Origin: Guadua angustifolia | Lineage: Eukaryota > Streptophyta > Magnoliopsida > Poales > Poaceae | DNA: 64,000 bases | Assembly (NCBI GenBank): GCA_036346375.1 | Contig: CM070508.1 | Coordinates: 14,998,852 to 15,062,851 of the forward strand | Reading direction: 5' to 3' | Part shown: in pieces, positions 11,901 through 22,594 of the stretch | How the letters are laid out: every line of letters begins with the position of its first letter | Position numbering within the stretch: the stretch's first letter is position 1 | Notes under the pieces: model-generated | The model's input: only the letters and a program-made list of their open reading frames with translations | Databases searched by the model: none | What the model was told of the DNA's origin: nothing | Position numbers and translations under genes: made by a program

Positions 11901-13769
11901 ATCCTAATAGAGCAAAACCCATAGGTGGCAATGCTACCCGAAATAGTAATGTGATTAGTAAATCAATGAACTTTGCAAACTAATGCTTAATTCTATTAAT
12001 CTAACCAATCTTTGCATCTTGAATTCGTAAAATAAGACTAATAAATTCATAAAAGAGCAATCCCGGTTTCTTGTGCAGAGTTTATTCGTTTTGCTATTTA
12101 TTTCCTTCTTGCCGTTATTGAAGTTAGTTTATTGCTTGCTTTATTTCCGTTGTTCGACGTAGAACCCGACGCCTCTAGCTTCGTCTTTTCGCTGCCGCCA
12201 CCGCAATCCTCGCCCTCGTCAGATTAAATCAATCAAGCAAGGCAAGCTTCCTTTGACCATATTGCTCCCAATATTTTATATTCCTTTTGTGCATCAAATT
12301 GTTTCATGCATGCGTTTACTTTATGTAAATTGCTATTTTGTGGATTGGTAGTTATACCGGTTGTCTCGTGAATCTCCTTTGATGTTTATGAACATGTGAA
12401 CCTTGATAACCACATAATAGGGCTAGGCATTACTTAATGTCATCTTGGGTATATACGATCATATTAACCTGCTTAGCCATGCTTTAGTATTTGAGGAACT
12501 GATGATCATGATTAAAGTTGTTTCTGAAATGTTTTACCTGAAACCTGAATGATCCTTTTGGGAAAATGGTTGCTAGTACTTTGATTAAAAACCCAAAATA
12601 AAACTATGCTTGGATGCGGGCGATTATTGGCGATAGCCGGATGTGCGAATGGAATTGCACGTAGTGTAGGGTGGAGTATCGCCCGTGTCGTATTAAGGAC
12701 CGAGCAATGGGACGCTATTGATCCGAGATTTCCGTGCAACCACGAGAGCTATTTATGGGGTAGCCATAGCTTGTTATGTTAATTAGACATGGCTTCGTCA
12801 TTGGTAGGCGGGAGCTCGCATGTGTTTTCCTCGGTCAGTCTACTCGACGGGTATTCCGGCCAGTCTACTTGCTAATGCAACGGTGTCATACCGCCGTGTT
12901 CGTAAACGTTGTGTTGTGTTGGGGTATCGAAGTGGATCCACGACTCGCGTGTGTGTTTCGGTTCTACTGGCGGGGTTAACGCCCCGGCTGGTCAAAGCCA
13001 TGTCTAGGTAATGTAACGACTATGTATGGTCGAAAGACCATGACTTGTGGGTAAAGTTGTACACCTCTGCAGAGTTTAAATCTAATCGATTAGCCGCGCT
13101 CGCGGTCATGAGCACTTGGTGATTTCATTCCAATGCTAGATGTTTATTATTTAAAAAGGGCTTGGTACCATTTGTTTTTGCAACTGTGTTTTATGTCAAA
13201 GGGCCGACATTGATGGATTTCTGGATATGTTGTTTAAATCGCTCACGTCATGGAGGACCGTGAGTGTTATTATGCTTTACTTATTTGTTATCAATTAAAC
13301 TTGCTCTTTTAAATTCCGTTTGCAAATGACTTGATTTAGAAATGCAAATTCGCTTTATGCAAATTAACTGTAGTAGCTTCCTTTAAAACGGCTTGCATGT
13401 ATTGTAGGTTTTGCTCAAGTCTTGCTGAGTACGCAACGTACTCACCCTTGCCTAATTATATGTAGGTGGATGAGTTAGCGCGGCTTCGAAGTTGTTCATC
13501 GCAGGTTGCGGGATGTTTTGTCGTATTCTATCTGGAGTTTATGCAGTCGCTTACTTCGGGATTCGGTTGGGCAAACTACGTGATACCGCTTTTGTCGCTA
13601 ATCTCTTTATTTGTAAGCTTCTCTTTATATATTAGTTTCACTGTGATTATTTGTTGTATGGTTGTGATTCCAAATGTTGAAATGTGCGTGCTAGCTATCG
13701 ATCCGTGGACTAATCATGCGAGCACATTAGATTTCCATTTTGTATTGATTGTAAAAATGGGGTCGTTAA
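8997..13769 (+). repeat. 3' LTR, complete, ~4.77 kb
   Basis: It begins TGTAACATCC after the purine tract and ends near 13769 (ggtcgtta), matching the 5' LTR end. The part 10773-13769 is the direct repeat of 1-3004; 8997-10772 has no partner in the window because the left LTR is cut. A GC-rich segment at about 9640-10480 opens several overlapping frames up to 155 residues. They match nothing I know and I treat them as untranslated LTR leader sequence. The terminal CA seen in the 5' copy is mutated here. Confidence 0.92.
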
Positions 13770-13814
13770 TCGTGGCGAGAATTAGTAGCGGGAGTGTATA
13801 ATTGGAGATATCCA

Positions 13815-14040
13815 ATTAGTTGGGCCGTCGTTCGAGCCGTGCCGGCCTAAGCACGGCACGATCAATCGGGCCGTGCTGGGTGGCCCACCGTGCTGCGATT
13901 CAAGGCCCAGCCCGGCACGGCATTTGGGTCGTGCTGGCCCGGCCCATAATGCTTTAGGCCGTGTCGTGCTTTGGGCCGTCAATTTCGTGCCGTGCTCGGA
14001 CTAGCCCGTTTAAGCCCGGCCCAATTTATTCTTCGTCGTA
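13815..14040. mobile_element. GC-rich hAT-like terminal remnant
   Basis: The stretch is built from repeated 'gggccgtgctg', 'cccggcacggc' and 'ggccgtgtcgtgc' words in both orientations. Subterminal regions of grass hAT transposons often look like this. No matching partner end or target duplication was found nearby, so it may be a fragment. The superfamily call is from pattern memory only. Confidence 0.4.
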
Positions 14041-14292
14041 CTAGTTGTGAGTTGTGATGACCGATGCGCCTAGGCTTTAGCCGAGTAAGATTACACTGGC
14101 TGGGGCGAAGGATGGGCCTGAGAGGACGAAGCGAGAGTGAGCTAGGCCTAGTAGCAGATGGCGGCCACCCATACAGCCCATCTCGCAGCATCAGCTCCAG
14201 AAGCTGCATATCGGCCGTATTTTCGTCACCTGAAGCAGGCAGGTATCCGCCCGTGTGGCGCCCCTGTGTTTTTCCGCCCAAATATAAGGTAT

Positions 14293-14457
14293 ATTTGTTA
14301 ATGGAAAAATTAGTCTAACGACACTCAATTCGTTGGTATTTAGTGATGTGTCTATGACATGTGAGTCTATCTGAGTCTATGACAGTGGACCAGAGTGTCA
14401 TAAAATGAATCACGAATTTTAAAGAGTGTCAGTGACACCAATCTCCCATTTGTTAAT
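14293..14457. mobile_element. Mutator-type MITE, 145 bp, with 10-bp target duplication
   Basis: The element at 14303-14447 is flanked on both sides by the direct repeat ATTTGTTAAT (14293-14302 and 14448-14457). Its ends are imperfect inverted repeats: GGAAAAATTAGTCTAACGAC at the left, and GGGAGATTGGTGTCACTGAC when the right end is read on the minus strand. A 9-10 bp duplication with GG-starting ends fits a Mutator-like MITE. It has no coding capacity. Confidence 0.75.
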
Positions 14458-16182
14458 AGCCGCCGACCCAGAATAAAGTCTTAGGAGCTATTGTGCACCA
14501 GCCCCTCTTGGCACTCCGTTGGATCCACCACTATTTATTAACATGTTCGTAATCTAACTATCAAGACCCTGGTTATTACCATGGAAGTACCGGGACAAAG
14601 GTGATCCTTATTTTGTACTTATAAATGGTACGAGAATGGGTTTAGTTCATTTACTTTCTGTTTTTGAACCATGTGTTTGCTTTGGATATAAATCTTACTC
14701 TAGTTAACTAACTTTACAAGTCAGGGTGCAGCAGAGAGCTTTGCTTCTATTTTATTTTTCGCTTTTGCTTTCTTGTAGTGAACTTATATTATTTTTTATA
14801 ATAGAAATCGTAAAAGTTTATTGTCCTTATATTATTTTAAAAAATCAAGCACTCCCGATGACTAGCAAAACCGGGAAATCTATCGCCGACCTAGTGAATG
14901 AACTATGATAACAGGAATCGCATGGCTCGGTACGGACCGAGTTCACCTGCAAACATTGTAGCAAGTAAGCGCACGGTTTTAAACATCTGAACCGTTTATT
15001 CGCGGGATCAGACAGCTCTGTTAGATGGAAATGAACCGCGGTACTCTCTCTTGAAGCGAGGCCTAATGAACTACGGATTAACCGTACGGAATTGCTCGGT
15101 GCGCAGGGCGGCAGGACACACTGTCCTGTCGCAGCGATTGTAAGCGTGGGCCGGCCGTACACGCATCATTGTGTCGCTGCCCAGCTCGAATCGGCGCGGC
15201 GCAATGCGTGTTGCATCGTTTCCTGAATCCGGCATACGCCTTAGGCTGAACAAGCCGCACGAATGCACGTAACGAGGCGCATGATGGCACTGATGCGGCA
15301 CAACACAATGTTAGTACATTGGCCAAACTCAAAGCAGGTATGAAGTTTCAACTCTGGATCAATAATGAGGCCGACGGCCATGCACGTCTCTCATGCCGCG
15401 TGAAGATGTTGTAGTCGACAAAAATGAAACTCTGTAAAAGGACGCTGCGTATAATGTTGTATGGCATTGGCATTAGAATGCACCACCCAATATATGATTC
15501 AGACATTCAGCCGAGGTAGCGAAAGCTTCAGACTACAAGGTACTACTCCTAAACAGAAAAGCATTTCTTCTCATATTTCACACCATGCAGTTGCAGGGCT
15601 CTGCAAGCTGCGCAGAACAGTGCTGCAGGCCACGTATGTACCCCTGCACCCCGCGGAGTTCCTGCTTCCCTTGGATTGCCTTTCAGGCCAATGGCGACAC
15701 TAGCTAGCCACCTGCGTTTTCTTTCTTTCCACTTGCAGCTACAGTACGAGCTTGTCTGAAGCCCAAATGTGAAAAAGGAAAAACAGACAGGTAATTTTCA
15801 TTGTTCGTGTGTTCTTACTGCTAACATTGTTCAAGTGTTCATGCTGTAATTTCTTTTTCCTTTTACTGTTCTGATGCTGAAGAGAGAGAAAGTAATCGTG
15901 GTGGAAAGGCCGGGTGCATTCGAGAGAGGCCGGGGAGATGTTGGAGATATATAGCTTGTATGGAAATGGAATGGTACTGAAAAAGCCTGACCTGCTGCTG
16001 TTCCTCTGATGGCAATGTGCAAACGCAAGACAAGGCTGGTCTCCCTGTGAACTGTGGTGATTTTTTGGGTGGATTTGCCACTTGCTAGAGGTGGTGGAAA
16101 ACGAGAAACTTTCACTACTATACATAGTCAATATTTGGCGTTTTTTCTACTTTCTATTAGGTTGCCCAGAAAAGTAGTCCCA
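14458..16182. other. intergenic, unassigned
   Basis: This is about 1.7 kb of ordinary-composition sequence with a GC-rich part at about 14880-15330. Open frames on both strands overlap one another without a recognisable domain. I see no RNA gene or clear repeat here. Confidence 0.5.
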
Positions 16183-17689
16183 CTCCCAACCAAGGATTTA
16201 AATTTCGTTTGGAGAAAAATACCAGGTATAACCGAAATACAAAATTTCGGCGAAATTTCGATATTTTGAACAAATTTCGGTCGAAATCCAAAAACCAAAA
16301 TTCAAATTTGGTCCGTTTGCCACCGAAAAAAATCTGAAATTTGGTGAAATTTACCAAAATTTTGGGCAAAATTGCCGAAATTTTGCTCATTTTGCACTGG
16401 CTAAAAAGTGGGTCAAACAACGATGAAAAATTTTTAAATTTTTTTTGGAGAGTCCTGACACATTGATTATATTGTCATAAACATTTTAGATGATTATAAA
16501 ATTTGAGGAATTTTTAAAAATTCAAAGATTGCTACTGTCCTGATAAAATGCCGACCGGTAAATTTGAACCGAATGAAAATTAGAAAAAACAAGGTTATAA
16601 AATTTTGAATTTTTTGTAGATGGTTCTGACACATCTGTTATATTCTTATAAAAGTTTTAGATGATTGTCAACAAGTATGAATTTTTAAAAATTTGAACAG
16701 TGCTACTGTCATGTTAAAAGCCTTACAGGAAAACTTGAACGAAAGGAAAAATAGTCCAAAACAAGTTATAAAATTTTAAAACTTTTTTGGATGGTCCTGA
16801 TGTAGTATTAATATCTATATAAAATTTTTATATGATTATCATACTTAATAAATTTTTAAAATTCTGACAGTGCTACGTCTTGATAAAAGACCGTTGATCA
16901 ATATATAGATTTATTTAGCAATAAAAAAAGGTTTAAATTTTTTTAAAATTTTACAACATTGTGATAAGGAAATTTTTAAGATCTTATAAAAATTTTAAAT
17001 TATGATCACACTCTAGTGAATTTATAAAATTCTTACAAGGCACGATAGCATTTATGTTCTTTCTCTTTTTAGTTTTTGAAATATAATATAACAAATGAAG
17101 TTCAGTGCTTATATAGATTTGATTGACCAAACAAAAAAAGTTGAATTTTTTTAAATTTTATAAAATGGTACTGAGACAATTCTTAATCTCTCATAAAAAG
17201 TTTAGATCATGATCACATTTGAAAAAATTTATAAAAATCTAACAAGTTTATTGTACCAATTATGTTCATTCTGTTTTTGATTTTTTAAAGATAACAAAGG
17301 AAGTTCAATTATTATATTTTTTTTGTATGATCCTACACTACTATAGATAGTACCATAAATTTTTTTAGATCATTAGCAATCTTGTACAATTTTATAAAAA
17401 TCTGACAGTGTGTTTGCTCAAATTTTAAAATATCTCAAAAATTCAGTTTTTCAACAAACTTTCAAGGAAGATGAATTTATTAAGGGTTATTGGACTAAAT
17501 ACAGTCAAATTCGGCCCTAAAAGTTTGAAAACCAGCCAAAAAATCATGAAATTTTGGTGGTTACTATAGCAATTTCAAAATTTTAATTTTTTTATTCGGC
17601 CAGTAGTTTGGATTTTGTGGTGGCTCGAAATCCAAAATTTTGGTGAAAATTTGGTGAATTTTGGTTAAATTTGCATCCCTGCTCCCAAC
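16183..17689. mobile_element. non-autonomous hAT element with 8-bp target duplication
   Basis: The element at 16191-17681 is flanked by the identical octamer CTCCCAAC (16183-16190 and 17682-17689), the duplication length of hAT transposons. The ends are short inverted repeats: CAAGGATTTAAATTT at the left, CAGGGATGCAAATTT for the right end on the minus strand. The subterminal zones are rich in 'aaatttcggcgaaatttcg' and 'ccaaaattttggtg' words. The 1.49 kb interior is AT-rich, has no transposase frame and is filled with tandem repeats (listed separately). Confidence 0.82.
16440..17470 (+). repeat. degenerate ~170-bp tandem repeats inside the hAT element
   Basis: A unit opening with 'ggtcctgacac' or close variants recurs near 16453, 16622, 16793, 16953, 17165 and 17329. 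Each is followed by 'tataaaagttttagatgatt'-like and 'gacagtgctactgtc'-like words. Spacing is about 165-210 bp, and divergence between units is high. The array makes up most of the element. Confidence 0.7.
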
Positions 17690-17788
17690 TATAACTGTTG
17701 TTTGTATTCTCTCAGCTCCGGCTGTACCACCACCACAGTACATCATCCAAGACATAAGACCATATACATGTAAAACTGGGAGCCAAAA

Positions 17789-18461
17789 TGTCGAATATCT
17801 AAATATGGGATATGGACATACACCAGAAACTCATAGACTATACCATATATGCTAAAGCAAGTATTTGGAAACTTCGGATATCTCGGGCTCAGTTCGATGG
17901 GATAAGATATACGCGGAAGGGATACCTTCATGTAGGGAAGGACTCGACCGTCTTCCCATTACGAGGAAACCAGTTCGAGTATGCCTCATATCTAAGAAAG
18001 TTTGGATATATTCTGAAGATCACATGGTGATAGACTTCTCATCGGCTACTATTTGATATCCCAAACCGACTATAACTCGATCTGAGACAAGACTACCCCG
18101 CTATATAAGGACGAGGGTAGGCATCCAAGGAGGACAAGCAATTCTCAAGCTACAACCATCCAGAGCTAGACAAGTAAGAAGACTTTTTGAGCAGAGCATC
18201 CAAGAGTTAATGAACTGCAATTCATTCAATCTTTAGCCATAGCTTAGCCACCCCAAGTTCAATCTTCATTGTAATTACACTAGGCATCCTACTTTGTACT
18301 CTGTTCAACGACTTCATACATCGTCCAAACAGGAGTAGGGTATTACTCTATCTGGAGACCCAAACCTGTCTACATTGTGTGTCCCCGTTTTCATGTCAGA
18401 CTTTGCTAAATTCGAAAGTACCCAAAGATATAGGTTTATTGTCGATTCCTAACTTTTGACA
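17789..18461 (+). repeat. 5' LTR of non-autonomous Tat-like gypsy element
   Basis: It begins TGTCGAATATCTAAATATGG and ends CCTAACTTTTGACA. A second copy lies at 21923-22594, about 90% similar by eye. It contains a TATA box in 'ccgctatataagg' near 18100, so U3 is upstream and the R/U5 part lies downstream of about 18130. It is followed directly by a primer binding site. Confidence 0.92.
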
Positions 18462-18482
18462 GTTGGCGGGCCAGATAGGGGC
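18462..18482 (+). other. primer binding site
   Basis: GTTGGCGGGCCAGATAGGGG begins right after the LTR end. It is close to the GTTGGCGCGCCAGGTAGGGG word that follows the 5' LTR in many grass Tat-type gypsy elements. I do not assign the primer tRNA. Confidence 0.7.
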
Positions 18483-18924
18483 CTTCAGTTGTTTTTGCAG
18501 ATCAGACATGTCTTCGATGCGTGTTTATGACATAGTTTCTGATGTCCACCAAGCTCCACCAGCCAGATCTGAGATCTCCTTTGGAACCATGCTGTACCAA
18601 TGGGGGTCGATCGGAAATCTTGAGTACGTTGGCTTCATCCAATCCCGCTCCGAGGACCCATGCCGTGAGATGTGCTTCATAGACTTCGACCCTATGGAGT
18701 CCAGCGTCCTCAAGTACACCGAGACAGAAAGTGACAACGGCAGCGACGGCTTTAGCAGTCAAGGCAGTAGCCGAACGGATCGACACATGTACATGGCCAA
18801 GGCCAACAATGGTACTATTGTAGGAAGTTCCCAAGAGAGGGATCTAGGGGCAGAAATCACAGACGGTCAGGGACACCAAATCCACCCTTGCACGCCTCAA
18901 GATCCTATGGTGGCGGCACTGTAG
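18463..18924 (+). CDS. leader/gag-position ORF of the gypsy element, unrecognised
   Basis: A 153-residue frame opens right after the primer site, where a gag leader would be. Residues after about 15 read MSSMRVYDIVSDVHQAPPAR. The middle is acidic and Ser-rich (ESDNGSDGFSSQGSS). I see no zinc knuckle or gag core motif and do not recognise the protein. It may be a truncated gag N-terminus or a chance frame. Confidence 0.3.
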   Translation: MAGQIGAFSCFCRSDMSSMRVYDIVSDVHQAPPARSEISFGTMLYQWGSIGNLEYVGFIQSRSEDPCREMCFIDFDPMESSVLKYTETESDNGSDGFSSQGSSRTDRHMYMAKANNGTIVGSSQERDLGAEITDGQGHQIHPCTPQDPMVAAL

Positions 18925-19004
18925 CGTGAGTGGTCGCAAATGTTGTTGCTCCCAATGCTGCAGCTTGATCTTTTTCTAAAGTTTCTTGATGCTTACGCTC
19001 TACT

Positions 19005-19350
19005 TTTTTCTCGAATCGAGCAAAGGGTCATGAGCTACATCATGCGCATCGATGCACATGCCCTCCTTCTACTCGAGGTGGTCATTAAGCAGAAGGTCGA
19101 GGGCTACATAGCTTGATTTCTGTCTTCACCTAGCTCCACCCTCGGGTCGATACGCTTGTCGAATAAAGGGTTTGGAGTCGCAACAGATGCGTGATACTAA
19201 TGCCCCACTTTCATCTCGATCCAGCTATCGGGTAAAGAGTTAGGGGCTACATCACAGCATTGTGGATACTACGCTCTACTCCCCACTTGATGGTTTCATC
19301 GAGTAAGGAGTCGGGGGGCTACAGCTAACCTGATACCTCTTTCCAGTTTT
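19005..19350 (+). repeat. degenerate repeats ending in G-runs
   Basis: Five or six units of roughly 60-70 bp share the pattern 'tcgat..', 'atcgagtaaagagt' and then a G-run with 'ggctac', for example 'gagttaggggctacatca' near 19220 and 'gagtcggggggctacag' near 19308. The G-run with 'ggctac' resembles the element's own purine tract 'caggggctat'. Such arrays are known from non-coding parts of Tat-type elements. Confidence 0.55.
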
Positions 19351-19996
19351 CTTTTGGTCGATACCGTTATCGAGCGAAACATACTATAGGCACAATTCCT
19401 TGATTTCAGTTTATTTGTCTCTTTTTCATGCGATTCTTTGCACGCATTTACTTGATCACGTATTTGGCATGCCAACAAACCAAACTAATGTGTGGCCATG
19501 CCTGAACCCGACGACGAGCGATTCTATCCTATGCGCATACGAGCACCATATTGTTAGACATCTAAAGCTCAGTGGCCGACGGGAAACAAGGGCTCTAGTC
19601 AGTTCTACATGCGCTGCCTAGCAAGTTTATGTTTGTTGTATAGTCTGAGTCATATGGTCGATAAAAACTTGCAAAAAACCCCGTAGTGTCATTTCGACTT
19701 AGGTAGTGTTTATGTTATGCACGGCCTCTCCGAGCGTAAACTCGGGGGCTCGATTCTTTAACAAAAAATTTTTTAGCCTTGTGTGCAGACACAGCCGGGT
19801 GTATGCACACCAATGAAGCTACTACTGAGAGTTTATGAGTGCTAAATCGGAATTGCATCTACTCGTGCTACTCTGATTCATCGGCAAAGAAATAGCAAGC
19901 AAAGCACAATAGACAAGTAAGTAATTTGGCATTATCAATTAAGACTGCAGTAGCAATAGTATCATCATTATATCGATACAGGTCAGGTTGAGTGGA

Positions 19997-21543
19997 CTAG
20001 ATGGCTTCATCACCATTGTCATTGAGAGACAGCTCCAAATGAGCTACGAACCTTTGAGCAAGGTCTCTGAAGGATTCGACATAATCGATGGTTTGACTCA
20101 CCTTGCATGCGAATCCTTCATCTAGTACTGAGAGGTCCAGACCTGGGTGGTGGCTCTTCACCATACCGAGTGCGTATGAGGTTGCAAGATAGGCAGACGA
20201 AGTCATGTGATCGAGGGTCTCCGACTGCAGAGTAGCAAGTTCCGCATCTACTGCGGCCTTCTCGACCTCAACTGCCTTCCTACCCTCCACCGCCTCGTCT
20301 CGTTCGACCTTGGCTTTGAGTCACGCAGTGTTGGTTGCGGCCTTCTCGGCCTCCAACTTCGATGCAGCTGTCCTCAGCCTCTTTGCCTCAACCTTGGTAG
20401 CCTCTAGCTCAACTCTGAGGGTTCTAGTTCGGCGTCTCTCATCTTGAGCACTTGTTGACTGGATGCCATGAGCCACTCTGTTTGTTGGTGGGCCTGCTCA
20501 CAGAAAGCTTTTGCTTCGAGCAGGGTGTCCGTGGCACACTATGAGAATAGGCCAGGGGGTGTTAAAGAGTAAAGCAGGGGACAGGGCAAAGCCGGGAGAA
20601 ATTTGGTCGAGGTCACATACCTAAAATTGGGGCTTCAAGATGAACCAGAATACCCGAGACACTTGGGAAGCTGAAGCAGTGGGAAGTGTCATTGTTGCAG
20701 GAGTCATCGTTGCTGCAGGAGCTGTCGAAGAGGGAGCTACGACGACAGCGACCATGTCAAGAAATGGTCCCGGCACTTCAGTGGACTCAACCGACGTGTG
20801 ATGAAGTCTCTGGCCATGTGCCATCCAGTTAGTCCATTCTTCCTCAGCTCCTCGATCTTCTGAACATAATGCGAGTTGCGTGCAGTCGAAGGAGGTACTT
20901 TCGTCCAAAGGTCAATTGGATTAAGGAAGAGTGATTGGTAGGCTAGAGGAAGATTTACGGTGTCTGGGGAGGTGATGTAAAACCACCATTTTTTCTAGTC
21001 CGATTGCCAAGAAGAAGTAATCAGAACAGAAATATACACGCTTGCTACACCGTTGTAGAGGTGAAAACCAGCACCCCCAATCGCTTCATTTCTTATCGCC
21101 CTCTTCAAAGTATAGAAGTGGCGAAACAAATTGAGACTGAGTTTGATATCTAGAAAGGCCTCACAGAGATGGATGAACACACTGAGCATCGTAATCAAGT
21201 TGGGGCTTAGGTGAAAAAGATGAATTTGATAGAAGTCCAAAACGTCGAGCAAAAATTGCGAAGGGGGAAACTAAGTCCGTAGCGGAAGAAAGCCTCAAAC
21301 ACAACGGTTTTATTCTCATCCTTAGGGGTGGGATATGACTCACCAAGTGCTGGCCTCCAACAGAAGAACTCTCGAGGGGGAACAAAGCCATTTCCCTCCA
21401 GCTTAGTAAGGCGCTTCTTAGTCATCATCGACTTTTGCCACACCTTTTTTGATGGCCTCGTCCTCGAAGACCACCTTAGTCGTATCAGTTTTCTTCTCTA
21501 GTGACGGAGCGACTTCGGCACTAGCTGAGGGACGGGATGCCAT
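19997..21543 (-). pseudogene. antisense ORF with putative gypsy-type transposon domain (PF04195-like), broken
   Basis: The ORF runs opposite to the retrotransposon that contains it. From an ATG at 21543 (MASRPSASAEVAPSLEKK) it reads through an acidic leader. After a stop and frame changes comes a domain with the words PREFFCWRPA, MLSVFIHLCEAFL and GGAGFHLYNG at about 21400-21050. These words fit the plant family called putative gypsy type transposon (PF04195), usually found in antisense accessory ORFs. The C-terminal part (20290-19997) is helical, with KSHHPGLDLSVLDEGF followed by a heptad-like tail. At least two frameshifts or stops interrupt it. The molecular role of the family is unknown; the identification is from recalled motifs. 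Confidence 0.65.
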
Positions 21544-21922
21544 TGGGCGAGACGTGGGGCGAAAACTTTGAAGGTGGCGACGCTAAGGCTTGAGGAGTGC
21601 AACGGAAATTTCAAGACTAAGAATGGAGAAGCGCAAAGGGAAAGGTAGTGGCTATCATTCTAGACATGGGGATTTATACAGTCGAAATCTTCTTTACAGG
21701 TAAACGGTTCAATTCCTCACAACACGGTGCTTCGATCGGCAAAAAAAGCGGAATGATTGTGTTGCACCCGCCTTGGCGTTGTAGACAACGACAATAAATG
21801 TTTTGATCGGCGAAAAAAGTTAGACTCTTAGTGTAACCAAGCATTACTCGACCAAACCCGAGTTTGGCAGTAATCAACCAAGCACTTAGCGGACCCTCGA
21901 CTAAGCAAAATTCAGGGGCTAT

Positions 21923-22594
21923 TGTCGAATATCTAAATATGGGATATGGGCACGCACCAGAAACTCAGAAACTATACCATATATGCTAAAGTAAGCATTT
22001 GAAAACTTCAAATATCTAAAGTTCAGTTCGATGGGATAAGATATACGCGGAAGGGATACCTTCATGCAGGGAAGGACTCGACCGTCTTCCCGTTATGAGG
22101 AAACCAGCTCGAGTGCACCTGGTATCTAAAAAATTTGGATATATTCTGAAGATCACGCGGCGATAGACTACTCATCGGCTACGATCTGATATCCCAAACT
22201 GACTAAAACTCGATCTGAGACAAAGCTACCCCGGTATATAAGGACGAGGATAGGCATCCAAGGAGGACAAGCAATTCTTATGCTACAGCCATCCAAAGCT
22301 AGATAGGCAAGAAGACTTTTGAACAGAGTATCCAAGAGCTGACAAATTGCGCTTTGTTCATTCTTTAGCCATAGTTTAGCCACCCCAAATTCAATCTTCA
22401 TTATAATTAGAGTTAGGCATCGTGCTTTGTACTTTGTTCATCGACTTCATACATCGTCTATACAGGAGTAGGATATTACTCCATCCAGAGGTCCAAACCT
22501 GTCTAAATTGTGTGCCCCCGTTTTTGTATTTGATTCTGCTAAATTCAAAGGTACTCGAAGATATAAGTTTATTGTCGATTCCTAACTTTCGACA
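21923..22594 (+). repeat. 3' LTR of non-autonomous Tat-like gypsy element
   Basis: It starts TGTCGAATATCTAAATATGG after the purine tract 'ttcaggggctat' and ends AACTTTCGACA. It aligns end to end with 17789-18461 and keeps the TATA box (ggtatataagg near 22234). Confidence 0.92.

Larger units (their letters stand above)
1..13769 (+). mobile_element. giant non-autonomous Ty3/gypsy-like (LARD-like) retrotransposon
   Basis: This element has two LTRs of about 4.77 kb (the left one truncated by the window), a tRNA-Met primer site, a 6 kb interior and a purine tract at 8979-8996. No reverse transcriptase, RNase H or integrase can be read in the interior on either strand; only decayed gag-type zinc knuckles remain. 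Very long LTRs, a tRNA-Met primer site and an interior without pol resemble the large retrotransposon derivatives (LARDs) known from cereals. The zinc knuckles and LTR words suggest descent from a gypsy, possibly Tekay/Del, parent. The near identity of the LTRs argues for a fairly recent insertion. The target duplication cannot be checked because the left end is missing. Confidence 0.85.
17789..22594 (+). mobile_element. complete non-autonomous Tat-like gypsy retrotransposon, 4.8 kb
   Basis: Two 673-bp and 672-bp LTRs enclose a 3.46 kb interior with a primer site at 18462 and a purine tract ('ttcaggggctat') before the 3' LTR. No protease, RT, RNase H or integrase can be read. The only recognisable coding is on the antisense strand (19997-21543). 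LTR divergence of roughly a tenth makes it clearly older than the giant element to its left. Flanking pentamers (caaaa, taaat) do not match, so a clean target duplication is not visible. Confidence 0.85.

Noticed and set aside
15071..15332. Overlapping Cys/Arg-rich frames on the minus strand
   Set aside because: Three frames overlap in the same GC-rich patch with no shared family features, so they look like chance frames.
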